Below are positions 48,989 through 58,208 of a stretch of DNA of 64,000 nucleotides, piece by piece. The stretch is from VAZQ01 sp963763365 (GTDB lineage: Bacteria; Pseudomonadota; Alphaproteobacteria; Rhizobiales; Xanthobacteraceae), in NCBI GenBank assembly GCA_963763365.1, contig CAVXOE010000014.1:248001-312000 (forward strand), given 5' to 3'. The notes beneath the pieces are model-generated. The model did no database searches. It saw nothing but the letters and a program-made list of their open reading frames with translations, and was not told the origin of the DNA. Position 1 is the first letter of the stretch. The number at the start of each line of letters is the position of its first letter. Both the position numbers and the translations under genes were made by a program.

Positions 48989-49070
48989 CCGCGCAAGATT
49001 CTAATCGGACTTGAACCGCGGTTGGTCGCCGAATGCCAGGCAACAACCTTCCCGAAGTCTGAAAAGCGAA

Positions 49071-49097
49071 AACCCCGCCGGGGGGAGGCGGGGTTCT
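49071..49097 (-). terminator. intrinsic terminator for the YVTN propeller gene
   Basis: A stem AACCCCGCC / GGCGGGGTT with a G-rich loop is followed on the reverse strand by TTTTCGCTTTT. It could also serve the forward haem-protein gene weakly. The remaining part of 48989-49386 contains no gene I can support, but a palindrome around 49182-49212 (CAAATGAG ... CATTTG) is visible. Confidence 0.6.
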
Positions 49098-49386
49098 CAA
49101 GGACGGTTGGGGTCTCGGGGGAGAGGGGACAACCGTCGTCGTTGAAGAGAACGTACCCGGCGTCTGTTTCAAGCGAATGTCGCCAAATGAGATTTTTGTT
49201 TCGTCATTTGAGGCAAACCGGTGGCCAGTGCTTCGTCAATTGTGGCCTAGGTACGATTTTGGCTCTTCGTTCGTTGGTTGTTCCAGCCCAGTGATCGGTC
49301 GGACGGAGGGGTTGGATCGAGGACCAAAGGAAAGCGACTGGACGCCCGCTTACGCCTCGGCTCAAGACAAACGAAAACGAAGCTCA

Positions 49387-50448
49387 CTAATTCATCACCA
49401 TGGTGCCGATGCGCTTGGGCACCTCGCCGACCGGGATGACGGCCTTGACCTTCATGCTGGCCGTGTCGATCGCGGTCACCGAGCGGATCGCCGCGTTGGA
49501 GATGTAGATCGTCTTGCTGTCGGGCGTGAACGTCACCCAGTTCGGCACCGATGCGGCCGGCGTGCGGCCTGGCAGGTCGAGACTCGGTAGCGCCACTTCG
49601 CCGATCAGCTTGATGTCGCTTGGCGACGAGCCTTGCAGCGAATAGACGAACACCGCGTTGTTCGGAATGCTGGTGACCCACAGCGTCTTGTTGTCGGGCG
49701 AGACGCCGATGCCGTGCGACGGCGAGGTATTGCGCCCGGCGTCGGTCTCGAACTCGCTTTTGGCAACCGGCAGCGTGATGCGGGCGACCTCCTTGCGGGC
49801 CGCGAAATCGACGACCGCGAAGCCGTTGGTGTCGGAGAGCTGCACGAAGATGCGCTTGGTCGAGCCGTCCGGGTTGGCCTCGATCGTCATCGGGCGCACG
49901 CCCTTGTCGATCGCCAATTCCCAGACCGGGACCTCGCGTTCGAGATCGATGACGGTGAGCAGCTTGCCGGGGATCGAGCCGGTGATCAGGTGCTTGCCGT
50001 CCGGCGTGACGTAGATGTTGTGCAGGCGGCCCTTGACCAGGATGCTTTTGCTCACGGTCAGCGTCTTGGCGTCGATGACGTCGACGGCGCCAGGGCCGCG
50101 CGCGATGCCGACCAGGATGCGGTCGCCGTTCTTCGTCACCGCGATGTTGTTCGGCCGGTTGCTCAGCGGCACCTTCTTGACCAGCGCGCCGCTCTCGCGG
50201 TCGAACACATCGAGCGTGCCGTTGGCCTCGTCGCTGACATAGACGCGCGAGCCGTCGGGCGCGAACGCGATCCCGTGCGCGGCCTCGATCCCCTTGATCT
50301 CCTGCACGACCTTGTTGGTCGCCGGGTCGATCACGTGGATGTTGTCGCCGGCGCTGTTGGTCACGTAGACGCGGACCGTCTCTGCCGACGCGGGGACGGC
50401 GGTACACAGCAACGCCAGCCAGAGGACTTTAAGGATTTGTGCGCGCAT
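49387..50448 (-). CDS. YVTN-type beta-propeller protein, exported
   Basis: A 353-residue secreted protein with a signal peptide (ILKVLWLALLCTAVPASA) followed by propeller blades. Typical blades are VYVTNSAGDNIHVIDPATNKVVQEIKG, HGIAFAPDGSRVYVSDEANGTLDVFD and GIGVSPDNKTLWVTSIPNNAVFVY. Such proteins often serve as electron-transfer or adhesive modules beside haem or PQQ enzymes. The ATG at 50448 follows GGAGC and gives the signal peptide; the frame upstream to 50595 is not part of the protein. Confidence 0.85.
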   Translation of the reverse strand: MRAQILKVLWLALLCTAVPASAETVRVYVTNSAGDNIHVIDPATNKVVQEIKGIEAAHGIAFAPDGSRVYVSDEANGTLDVFDRESGALVKKVPLSNRPNNIAVTKNGDRILVGIARGPGAVDVIDAKTLTVSKSILVKGRLHNIYVTPDGKHLITGSIPGKLLTVIDLEREVPVWELAIDKGVRPMTIEANPDGSTKRIFVQLSDTNGFAVVDFAARKEVARITLPVAKSEFETDAGRNTSPSHGIGVSPDNKTLWVTSIPNNAVFVYSLQGSSPSDIKLIGEVALPSLDLPGRTPAASVPNWVTFTPDSKTIYISNAAIRSVTAIDTASMKVKAVIPVGEVPKRIGTMVMN

Positions 50449-50627
50449 GGGATGCTCCCGGAGGTTCCACGCCGGGAAGGGTACGCGCAACCGGCGGCCG
50501 GCAGCAAGGCAGCTGCGCGGGCCGGGGGAGGACTTCCGCCGTGGCGGCGTGGTATAAGCGGCTGACGATTTGCTTGAGGCCATCGGCCTCGTCATCCGGC
50601 CCGGTTCCGGCTCAGGAGAGTTCAGAT

Positions 50628-51584
50628 ATGCCCCGTCACGCCGCCTACGTCCCCCACGGTGTCATCCCGGCCGTGCTGCTGCCGTTCCACGACGATCTCT
50701 CGATCGACGAGAAGAGCTTCCGCAGCCATCTGCGCGACGTGGCGGCCGTGAAGGGGCTCTCCGCCCTGACGATCAACGCCCATTCGACCGAAGTGGCCTC
50801 CTGCACCTTCGACGAGCAGCGCCGCGTGCTCGACATCGCGCAGGACGAGATCGGCGGCAAGCTGCCGATCGTCAACGGCATCTGGGCCGACGGCAGCCTC
50901 GAGGCGGCGCGCATCGCCCGCATGGCGGCGGACGGCGGCGCCTCGGCGCTGCTCGTCTTCCCGCCGGCGCCGTTCACGCTCGGCCAGTCGCCCGAGATGG
51001 CGCTTGCCCACTTCAAGCGGATCGCGGACGCCAGCGACCTCCCGATCATCGTGTTCCAGTACCCGCTTGCCACCGGCCAGGGCTATCCGCGCGACACGCT
51101 GCTCAAGATGTGCGAGCAGGTGCCGTCGATCCGCGCCATCAAGGACTGGGCCGGCAACGTGCCGCAGCACGAGATGCACATCCGCACCCTGCAGAGCCTG
51201 CCGCGGCCGGTGAGCGTGCTGACCACGCACAGCGCCTGGCTGTTCTCCTCGCTGGTACTCGGCTGCAACGGGCTCCTTTCAGGCTCGGGCAGCGTGATCG
51301 CCGACCTGCAGGCGCAGTTGTTCCGCGCCGTGCAGGCGAACAATCTGGCGGAGGCGAAGCGGCTCAACGACCGCATTTATCCGCTCGCCGGGGTGTTCTA
51401 TGCCGACCCCTTTGCCGACATGCACAACCGCATGAAAGAGGCGCTGGTGCTGCTCGGCCGGCTGCCGCGCGCCGTGGTGCGGCCGCCGCTGGTGAAGCTC
51501 TCGCAGGCCGAGATCGAGCGCATCCGGGCCGCGCTGGTCGAGGCCGGCCTGCTCGATGCCAAAGGCGCCCGCGACGCGGCGTAA
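50628..51584 (+). CDS. DHDPS-family aldolase/lyase
   Basis: A 318-residue class I aldolase-family protein like dihydrodipicolinate synthase. The Schiff-base Lys is in AIKDWAGN and the catalytic Tyr in VFQYPLAT; the phosphate-loop-like SGSGSVIADLQAQ follows. Members of this group act on keto acids such as 4-hydroxy-2-oxoglutarate or N-acetylneuraminate, so lysine synthesis is not implied. The ATG at 50628 has AGGAGAG upstream. Confidence 0.83.
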   Translation: MPRHAAYVPHGVIPAVLLPFHDDLSIDEKSFRSHLRDVAAVKGLSALTINAHSTEVASCTFDEQRRVLDIAQDEIGGKLPIVNGIWADGSLEAARIARMAADGGASALLVFPPAPFTLGQSPEMALAHFKRIADASDLPIIVFQYPLATGQGYPRDTLLKMCEQVPSIRAIKDWAGNVPQHEMHIRTLQSLPRPVSVLTTHSAWLFSSLVLGCNGLLSGSGSVIADLQAQLFRAVQANNLAEAKRLNDRIYPLAGVFYADPFADMHNRMKEALVLLGRLPRAVVRPPLVKLSQAEIERIRAALVEAGLLDAKGARDAA

Positions 51585-51650
51585 AGGTAAGATCGCTGGC
51601 CTTGATCTCGCCGCAGATTTCGGGGTAGGTCGGCGGCGAATGGAGATGTC

Positions 51651-51911
51651 ATGAGTAGCTCATCCGTCCAATCCGGTGGCCGCCGGATACTCTGGCAGAA
51701 CGTGTCGACGGTGGTCAGCGCGGCGATCCTCATCGGCGCCGAAGTGTTCGGCGCGGCGTTCGCGGGCGGCTGGGCGGTCGGCAGCCTGTTCAACCTCGGT
51801 CCGTACGGCGTGCACATCGCGCAGGGCGCGTTCTTCCTCTGCGGCATCGCCGTCATGGTCGCTTTCATGCGGCACGCGCAGCGCATCGAGCCGTTCACGA
51901 CGCGCGGCTGA
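51651..51911 (+). CDS. small two-helix membrane protein
   Basis: An 86-residue protein with two hydrophobic helices (VVSAAILIGAEVFGAAFAGGWAV and VHIAQGAFFLCGIAVMVAFM). It has no recognised domain. It follows the DHDPS-like gene by 66 bases and is the last gene before the polyamine locus. Confidence 0.6.
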   Translation: MSSSSVQSGGRRILWQNVSTVVSAAILIGAEVFGAAFAGGWAVGSLFNLGPYGVHIAQGAFFLCGIAVMVAFMRHAQRIEPFTTRG

Positions 51912-52032
51912 GCGCGCGCGTCGTTACACTTCCTTAATCTTCGCGGCGCTGCCGATCAAAATGTCGAGCGTGTGGCATCGCCAGTGAAATTTTTTCTTGC
52001 ATTGTGCGCGAGTCCCGCATAAGTGCGTCCTT

Positions 52033-52465
52033 GCCCAATTTCGCACGTGCCTGTGGCCGTGTGTCGGTCGGTGAGCATCCGGACAAGAGGCCGGACCGCT
52101 GCCTGAGAAAGATCAAGGGGTCTTTCTCAGAACCGTGACCGGCAGCCGGAGGCGAAACCGGCGTACCTCGCGCTCAACGAGGGACGCGGCTTAAAGCAAC
52201 GACGGAGCGGGCTTCTTTGGTCTCGTCGACCCTCCAAAGGTCGACACCGTAGAGGCTTGTCCATCCTTGCCGGCCGTGCGGATCGGGTCTTCCCGCTCCA
52301 ATCCAAGGCAGCATCGTCGGGTGAAGAACCCTCTGCGCTTGTCGTGTCTCCATCGCACGGCGGCGCCGAGCCTCCTCACCCGCTGACGCCGGGCGGTCTT
52401 GCGACCGCCTGAACTTCAATCCGGACGGCTCGCCGTCCATTGAACCCTGGGTAAGGAGAGCGCCA
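52033..52465 (+). ncRNA. speF-type leader RNA of the first ornithine decarboxylase gene
   Basis: A leader of about 430 bases ends at the decarboxylase start. It is homologous to the leader at 55917-56322. Shared blocks in order are CCCAATTTCGCACGTGCCTG, TCCGGACAAGAGGCCGGAC, GGCAGCCGGAGGCGAAACCG, GACGCGGCTTAAAGCAACGA with CGGAGCGGGCTT, and GGCTTGTCC. Many blocks can fold as hairpins (for example AGAAAGA...TCTTTCT near 52110-52130). A long structured leader upstream of ornithine decarboxylase in alphaproteobacteria is the known speF motif, described from comparative genomics. I assign it from position and architecture rather than a covariance-model hit. It probably controls decarboxylase expression in response to polyamines. 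Confidence 0.75.
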
Positions 52466-53596
52466 ATGACCACGCGCATCCGCGACTTCCTGCGCAACCG
52501 CAACGACGACGGGCCGTGCCTCGTCGTCGACCTCGATGTCGTGCGCGACAACTATCAGACCTTTGCCCGGGCGATCCCGGACAGCCGGGTGTTCTACGCC
52601 GTGAAGGCGAACCCGGCGCCTGAGTTGCTGCGCCTGCTCGTCTCGCTCGGCTCCTGCTTCGACACCGCGTCGGTCGCTGAGATCGAAATGGTGCTCGCGG
52701 CCGGCGCGCGGGCGGACCGCATCTCGTTCGGCAACACCATCAAGAAGGAGCGCGACGTCGCGCGGGCCTTTGCGCTCGGCGTGCGGCTCTATGCCGTCGA
52801 CTGCAAGGCGGAGGTCGACAAGGTCGCCCGCGCGGCGCCCGGCGCTAAGGTGTTCTGCCGGTTCCTGTTCGACTGCGCGGGCGCCGAATGGCCGCTGTCG
52901 CGGAAGTTCGGCTGCGACCCGGAGATGGCCGTCGATGTGCTGGAGCACGCGCACCGCGCGGGGCTCGAGGCCTGCGGCGTATCGTTCCACGTCGGCTCGC
53001 AGCAGCGCCGCACCCAGGCCTGGGATGAGGCGCTGAAGTCCGCCGCGGCGATCTTCCGCGGCTGCGCGGAGCGCGGGATCAACCTCTCGATGGTCAACCT
53101 GGGCGGCGGCTTCCCGACCAAGTACCTGAAGGAAGTGCCGGCGGTGCAGAGCTACGGGCGCTCGATCTTCCGCGCGCTGCGCAAGCACTTCGGCAACCGC
53201 ATCCCGGAGACCATCATCGAGCCGGGCCGCGGCATGGTCGGCAATGCCGGCGTGATCGAGGCCGAGGTTGTGCTGGTCTCGAAGAAGAGCGAGCGCGACG
53301 AGGTGCGCTGGGTCTATCTCGACATCGGCAAGTTCGGCGGGCTCGCCGAGACGATGGACGAGTTGATCCGCTATCCGATCCGCACGCCGCGCGACGGCGA
53401 TGCGGTCGCCCCCTGCGTGCTGGCGGGTCCGACCTGCGACTCGGCGGACGTGATGTACGAGAAGAAGCCGTACGACCTGCCGGTGAGCCTGGAGATCGGC
53501 GACAAGGTGCTGATCGAGGGCACCGGGGCGTATACGGCGACTTACGCGTCGGTCGCCTTCAACGGCTTCTCGCCCTTGAAGACCTATCACATCTGA
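52466..53596 (+). CDS. ornithine decarboxylase (type III fold), copy 1
   Basis: A 376-residue PLP decarboxylase of the alanine-racemase-fold group (eukaryotic-type ODC). The PLP lysine is Lys47 in YAVKANPAP. The glycine loop is MVNLGGGFPTKY, EPGRGMVGNAG binds phosphate, and the active-site Cys324 lies in GPTCDSADVMYEK. It makes putrescine from ornithine; lysine decarboxylase activity of this group is also possible. The ATG at 52466 follows AAGGAG. A near twin of the same length (376 residues) and the same catalytic positions lies at 56323. Confidence 0.87.
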   Translation: MTTRIRDFLRNRNDDGPCLVVDLDVVRDNYQTFARAIPDSRVFYAVKANPAPELLRLLVSLGSCFDTASVAEIEMVLAAGARADRISFGNTIKKERDVARAFALGVRLYAVDCKAEVDKVARAAPGAKVFCRFLFDCAGAEWPLSRKFGCDPEMAVDVLEHAHRAGLEACGVSFHVGSQQRRTQAWDEALKSAAAIFRGCAERGINLSMVNLGGGFPTKYLKEVPAVQSYGRSIFRALRKHFGNRIPETIIEPGRGMVGNAGVIEAEVVLVSKKSERDEVRWVYLDIGKFGGLAETMDELIRYPIRTPRDGDAVAPCVLAGPTCDSADVMYEKKPYDLPVSLEIGDKVLIEGTGAYTATYASVAFNGFSPLKTYHI

Positions 53597-53618
53597 GCGG
53601 TTGCGCCGCTCGATCGCC

Positions 53619-53646
53619 GGGAGCCGGCTTGGGCCGGCTCCCTTCC
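53619..53646 (+). terminator. possible terminator or attenuator after ODC copy 1
   Basis: GGGAGCCGG (53619-53627), loop CTTGGG, CCGGCTCCC (53634-53642), then TTCCC. It lies between ODC copy 1 and the GNAT gene. The T-run is short, so it may only attenuate. Confidence 0.5.
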
Positions 53647-53692
53647 CGTCAACCCATCGGACTGACAACGCCTCCTGAGAGGCGGGGAAGCG

Positions 53693-54271
53693 ATGACCAT
53701 GATCACGATCCGTCAGGAGACCCCCCGCGACATTGTCGCGCGCGAAGCGCTGCTCGATCAGGCGTTAGGTGAAGGCCGCTCCGGCAAGACGGCGCAGCGC
53801 CTGCGCGACGGCCGGCTACCGGCCGACGGTCTGTCGTTCGTCGTGACCGAGAACCGGCGCGTCGTCGGCACCGTGCGGCTGTGGGACGTCACGGCCGGAC
53901 CGGAGCGGCCCGCGCTGCTGCTAGGGCCGATCGCGGTCGCCGGCGAGCGCCAGAACCGCGGCATCGGCGCGGCGCTGATGCGCCATGCGCTTGAGGCGGC
54001 GGAGCGGCTTGGCCACGATGCCGTCCTGCTGGTCGGCGATGCGCCGTACTATGGCCGCTTCGGCTTCTCCACCGAGCAGACGGGCGCCCTTTGGCTGCCC
54101 GGGCCATACGAGCGCCACCGGCTGCTCGCGTGCGAACTCGTTCCCGGATCGCTCGCCGGAGCGCGCGGGCTCGTCAGCGCCGCCGGCCGGTGCGAGCCAA
54201 AGCCCGATCTCGCCGCCCTCGTTGCCGGGCTTGCCCGCAACGACCGTCCTCTCGCATCGCGCGCGGCGTAA
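53693..54271 (+). CDS. GNAT-family N-acetyltransferase
   Basis: A 192-residue GNAT protein. The acetyl-CoA loop is ERQNRGIGAALMRHAL, preceded by LLLGPIAVAG and followed by VLLVGDAPYYGRFGF. It can start at the ATG at 53693 or the ATG at 53699. Its position between ODC and homospermidine synthase suggests a polyamine acetyltransferase, but the family acetylates many amines. There are 23 bases to the hss start. Confidence 0.8.
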   Translation: MTMITIRQETPRDIVAREALLDQALGEGRSGKTAQRLRDGRLPADGLSFVVTENRRVVGTVRLWDVTAGPERPALLLGPIAVAGERQNRGIGAALMRHALEAAERLGHDAVLLVGDAPYYGRFGFSTEQTGALWLPGPYERHRLLACELVPGSLAGARGLVSAAGRCEPKPDLAALVAGLARNDRPLASRAA

Positions 54272-54294
54272 CCCCTTGCCCTGGAGTAACCGAT

Positions 54295-55747
54295 ATGAAC
54301 GCATTGACCCGCATGACCGAGAGCCACGTCCTGCACGCCCAATTCGCCGGTCCGATCGTCATGATCGGCTTCGGCTCCATCGGCCGCGGCGTGCTGCCGC
54401 TGCTTGAGCGACACCTCGGGTTTGACCGCTCGAAGTTTGTCGTCCTCGACCCGGTCGACAGCGATCGAGTCCTGCTCGACGAGCGCGGCCTGCGCTTCGA
54501 GAAGATCTCGATCACCAGGGAGAACTACCGGCAGGTCCTCACGCCGCTGCTCACCGGCGGGCCGGGCCGCGGCATGATCATCAACCTGTCGGTCGACACC
54601 TCCTCGGCCGACCTGATCGATTTCTGCAAGGACATCGACGCTCACTACATCGACACGGTCTGCGAACCGTGGCCCGGCCTCTACACCAATGCCAAGGCGT
54701 CGATCTCGGAGCGCTCGAACTATGCGCTGCGCGAGGGCGTGCTCGACGTGCGCCGCCGCCGGCCCGGCGGGGTGACGGCGATCAGTTGCTGCGGGGCGAA
54801 CCCCGGCATGGTGTCCTGGATGGTCAAGCAGGCGTTGCTCGACATCGCCCGCGACACCGGCGTCCAGATCGAGGAGCCCAAGAGCCGCGAGGACTGGGGC
54901 CGCCTGATGCAGCGGCTCGGCGTCAAGGGCGTCCACATCGCCGAGCGCGACACCCAGCGCGCGCGCGACCCGAAGCCGCGTGGCGTGTTCATCAATACGT
55001 GGTCGGTCGAAGGCTTCTGCTCGGAAGGCCTGCAGCCGTCCGAGCTCGGCTGGGGCACGCACGAAAAGCACATGCCGGCAATCGGCCACCGCCATAATTT
55101 CGGCTGCGACGCTGCGATCTACCTCACGCGGCCCGGCGCCGGCACGCAGGTTCGCTCCTGGACGCCGACTGCCCAAGCGCAGCACGGCTTCCTGGTGACG
55201 CACAACGAGTTCGATCTCGATCGCCGACTACTTCACGCTGCGTGAAGGCGGCAAGGCCGTCTACCGGCCGACCTGCCACTACGCCTACCATCCGTGCGAC
55301 GACGCGGTGCTGTCGCTGCACGAGATGGGCGGTGCGGCCTGGCAGCGCCAGTCGGAGTGGAAGATCCTCGACGAGCACGAGATCGTGGACGGCGTCGACG
55401 AGCTAGGCGTGCTGCTCTACGGCCACGCCAAGAACGCCTACTGGTACGGCTCGCAGCTCTCGATCGAGGACACGCGCAAGCTCGCGCCCTACCAGAACGC
55501 GACCGGCCTGCAGGTGACCTCGGCGGTGCTCGCCGGCATCGTGTGGATGCTGGAGAATCCGGACCGCGGCCTCATCGAGGCCGACGAGATGGACTTCCGC
55601 CGCTGTCTTGAAATCCAGCGGCCCTACCTCGGCAATGTGTTCGGCGCCTACACCGACTGGACGCCGCTCGCAGGCCGGCCTGGACTGTTTCCGGAAGACT
55701 TGGATACGAGCGATCCGTGGCAGTTCAAGAACGTGCTGGTCGCGTAA
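54295..55747 (+). CDS. hss: homospermidine synthase, frameshifted
   Basis: Makes homospermidine from putrescine (or putrescine plus spermidine) with NAD. The first part has the NAD loop VMIGFGSIGRGVLPLLERH, then TVCEPWPGLYTN and CCGANPGMVSWMVKQALL, and HRHNFGCDAAIYLTRPGAGTQVRSW. Near 55210 one extra base breaks the frame; the continuation ISIADYFTLREGGKAVYRPTCHYAYHPCDDAV and the end DPWQFKNVLVA are in the next frame. Dropping one G at 55209-55214 rejoins them. The combined length, about 483 residues, fits the family. The break is +1 like the others in this window. Confidence 0.85.
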
Positions 55748-55881
55748 GGCGCGGCCGCAAGCGGCGGCGAGCGTGAGATGCTCCCGCTGTTCCCGTGCGC
55801 GCAACAATCGCCTCGCCACATTGTGGACAGATTCCGCCCCGCGAGCGGCGCGGCAACGGCGCGCGGCCGAGCCAAAAAATG

Positions 55882-55909
55882 TTGACTTACCGTTCAATTG
55901 GACTAATGG
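55882..55909 (+). promoter_or_regulatory. promoter of the second ODC leader
   Basis: TTGACT (55882-55887) and TAATGG (55904-55909) are 16 bases apart. Transcription would begin at about 55916, exactly where the conserved leader block CCCAATTTCGCACGTGCC begins. Confidence 0.55.
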
Positions 55910-55916
55910 GTTGATC

Positions 55917-56322
55917 GCCCAATTTCGCACGTGCCTGTGGCCGCGTGTCGATCGGTGGGGTCCGGACAAGAGGCCGGACAGCCGCCTACGGAAGAGAGAA
56001 CCTCTTCCTTGCTAGGTGTTCGACAGAACGCCGATGCGATCGGCAGCCGGAGGCGAAACCGGCGCATCCCGCCCTCAGCGGGAGACGCGGCTTAAAGCAA
56101 CGACGGAGCGGGCTTTTTTGGTAACGCCGGCGCGAATGCCGGCCTGGACTGAAAAGGCTTGTCCTTCTTTGCCAACAGTGCGGAATGGGTCCTTCCCTTA
56201 TCCGGACTAAGGCAGACATCGCGTGGTGCTGCGTCTGAACGCATTCCGCGTTCATGCCGAGCGCCGCAGGAGGTTCACCTTCAGGCGGCTGCGCCGCCGA
56301 CGGATCAGGGGAGAGCGTCGAG
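55917..56322 (+). ncRNA. speF-type leader RNA of the second ornithine decarboxylase gene
   Basis: A leader of about 405 bases, homologous to 52033-52465 with the same blocks in order: CCCAATTTCGCACGTGCCTG at the start, TCCGGACAAGAGGCCGGAC, GGCAGCCGGAGGCGAAACCG, GACGCGGCTTAAAGCAACGA with CGGAGCGGGCTT, and AGGCTTGTCC. Between the blocks the sequences differ but hairpins persist, which is what a conserved RNA structure would show. It has its own promoter at 55882. It ends at the ODC copy 2 ATG after GGGGAGAG. Confidence 0.75.
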
Positions 56323-57453
56323 ATGACCGCACGCATCCGCGAATTCTTGAAGAGCCGCACCGACGAGGGGCCATGCCTCGTTGTCGATCTTGATGTCGTT
56401 CGCGAGAATTACCTGTCCTTCGCCAAGGCGTTGCCCGACACCCGCGTTTATTACGCCGTGAAGGCCAACCCGGCGCCCGAAATCCTCAAGCTGCTCGCCG
56501 GGCTTGGCGCCTGCTTCGATGTCGCCTCGGTGAGCGAGACCGTGTCGGTGCTCGCCGCCGGCGTGACGCCGGACCGCATCTCCTACGGCAACACCATCAA
56601 GAAGGAGAGCGAGATTGCCGCGGCCTTCCGGCTCGGGATCACGCTCTATGCCATCGACTGCGAGGCCGAGGCCGAGAAGATCGCGCGCGCGGCCCCCGGC
56701 TCGCGGGTGATCTGCCGCATCCACTGCGACGGCACCGGCGCCGAGTGGCCGCTCTCGCGCAAGTTCGGCTGCGAGCCGGGCTACGCCGTCGACATTCTGG
56801 AGCACGCCTACCGCCTCGGCCTCGTGCCATACGGCATTTCGTTCCACGTCGGCTCGCAGCAGCACAACGTCGAGGCCTGGGACCGCGCGCTCGCCTCGAC
56901 CGCCGCGATCTTCCGCGGCTGCGCCGAGCGTGGCATGCCGCTCTCGATGGTCAATCTCGGCGGCGGCTTTCCGGCCAAATATGTGCGCAAAACGCCGAAG
57001 CTCGAATCCTACGGCAAGGCGATCTTCCGCGCGCTGCGCAAGCACTTCGGCAACGACATTCCGAACACTATCGTGGAGCCCGGCCGCGGCCTTGTCGGCA
57101 ACGCCGGCATCATCGAGGCCGAGGTGGTGCTGGTGGCCAAGCGTTCGCCCGAGGATGAGATCCGCTGGGTCTATCTCGATATCGGCAAGTTTCACGGGCT
57201 CGCCGAGACGATCGAGGAATCGATCCGCTACCCGATCCGTACCCGCAAGGATCGCGACGAGATGGCGCCCTGCATCATCGCAGGCCCGACCTGCGATTCC
57301 GTCGACGTGCTGTACGAGAAGAACCCCTACCCGCTGCCGGTGTCGCTTGCGATCGGCGACAAGGTGCTGATCGAGGCGACCGGCGCCTATACGACGACCT
57401 ACTCGTCGGTCGGCTTCAACGGCTATCCGCCGCTCAGGCAATACGTCATTTGA
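56323..57453 (+). CDS. ornithine decarboxylase (type III fold), copy 2
   Basis: A 376-residue close paralogue of the protein at 52466. It shares length, Lys47 (YAVKANPAP), MVNLGGGFPAKY, EPGRGLVGNAG and Cys324 (GPTCDSVDVLYEK). It has its own leader and promoter, so it is separately controlled. Differences are spread over the chain, e.g. residues near 150 (HCDGTGAEWP versus LFDCAGAEWP), and could alter substrate preference. The ATG at 56323 is the one aligned with copy 1. Confidence 0.87.
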   Translation: MTARIREFLKSRTDEGPCLVVDLDVVRENYLSFAKALPDTRVYYAVKANPAPEILKLLAGLGACFDVASVSETVSVLAAGVTPDRISYGNTIKKESEIAAAFRLGITLYAIDCEAEAEKIARAAPGSRVICRIHCDGTGAEWPLSRKFGCEPGYAVDILEHAYRLGLVPYGISFHVGSQQHNVEAWDRALASTAAIFRGCAERGMPLSMVNLGGGFPAKYVRKTPKLESYGKAIFRALRKHFGNDIPNTIVEPGRGLVGNAGIIEAEVVLVAKRSPEDEIRWVYLDIGKFHGLAETIEESIRYPIRTRKDRDEMAPCIIAGPTCDSVDVLYEKNPYPLPVSLAIGDKVLIEATGAYTTTYSSVGFNGYPPLRQYVI

Positions 57454-57630
57454 CGGTCTGCGCGCGCGGGCAGGGCGGTCCGGCGTCCGCCCGCTTCGCG
57501 TTCGCAAGCCTGTCCTACCTCCTTGATATCATCGCGAAATCACCACAGTCTGCGGCAATAGGAATCGCCTTCTGGCTCACCCGAATTGGGGCACTGGGTT
57601 AGCGGCGCGCCGAGCCACTGCGAGGTCGTG

Positions 57631-58157
57631 ATGAATTTGCCGTCCGTGAAATTGATGATCCTGGCTGCTTTTGTCGCGGCCAGCGCCCCCTGCTTGCGGC
57701 GCCGGCGGGCGAGCCGTCGGCCGTGGGGCTGTGGGAGCAGGTCGACGAGAAATCCGGCAAGGCCGAGAGCTGGTTCCGCATCACCGAGAAAAACGGCGTC
57801 TACTCGGGAAATATCGTCAAGATATTCCCCAAGCCGGGTGACGACCCGAACAAGAAATGGCTCTGCGACCAATGCGAAGGCGATGAGCGTAACGCGCCGG
57901 TGCTCGGCCTCGCGCTGATCAAGGGCATGCAGCGCAAGGGGCTGGACTACGAGAACGGCACCATCATGGACCCGCGCGATGGAACCGTGTACCGCGCGCT
58001 GATGAAATTGAGCCCGGACAACAAGCACCTTGAGGTGCGCGGCTTCCTCGGCTTCGCGCTGCTCGGCCGCAGCCAGATCTGGAATCGCCTGTCGGACAAC
58101 GCGCTCGATCCGCAGCCCGCGATCCGCACGGCCCCCAAGAACGCGCCCAAACGCTGA
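57631..58157 (+). CDS. DUF2147 exported protein, frameshifted
   Basis: The start at the ATG at 57631 gives a signal-like MNLPSVKLMILAAFVAASAP. The frame then breaks in a run of five C (57686-57690); adding one C continues into LLAAPAGEPSAVGLWEQVDEKSGKAESWFRI and the DUF2147 body (KWLCDQCEGDERN, GLDYENGTIMDPRDGTVYRALMKL). It ends AIRTAPKNAPKR. So one base appears to be missing, the only clear deletion among the breaks in the window. DUF2147 proteins are periplasmic and of unknown function; the two Cys in LCDQC may form a disulfide. Confidence 0.75.
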
Positions 58158-58208
58158 TCGCGATCAAGCGCTGATCGCAATCAAGCGCTGACCGGCGCGC
58201 CGCGCATC

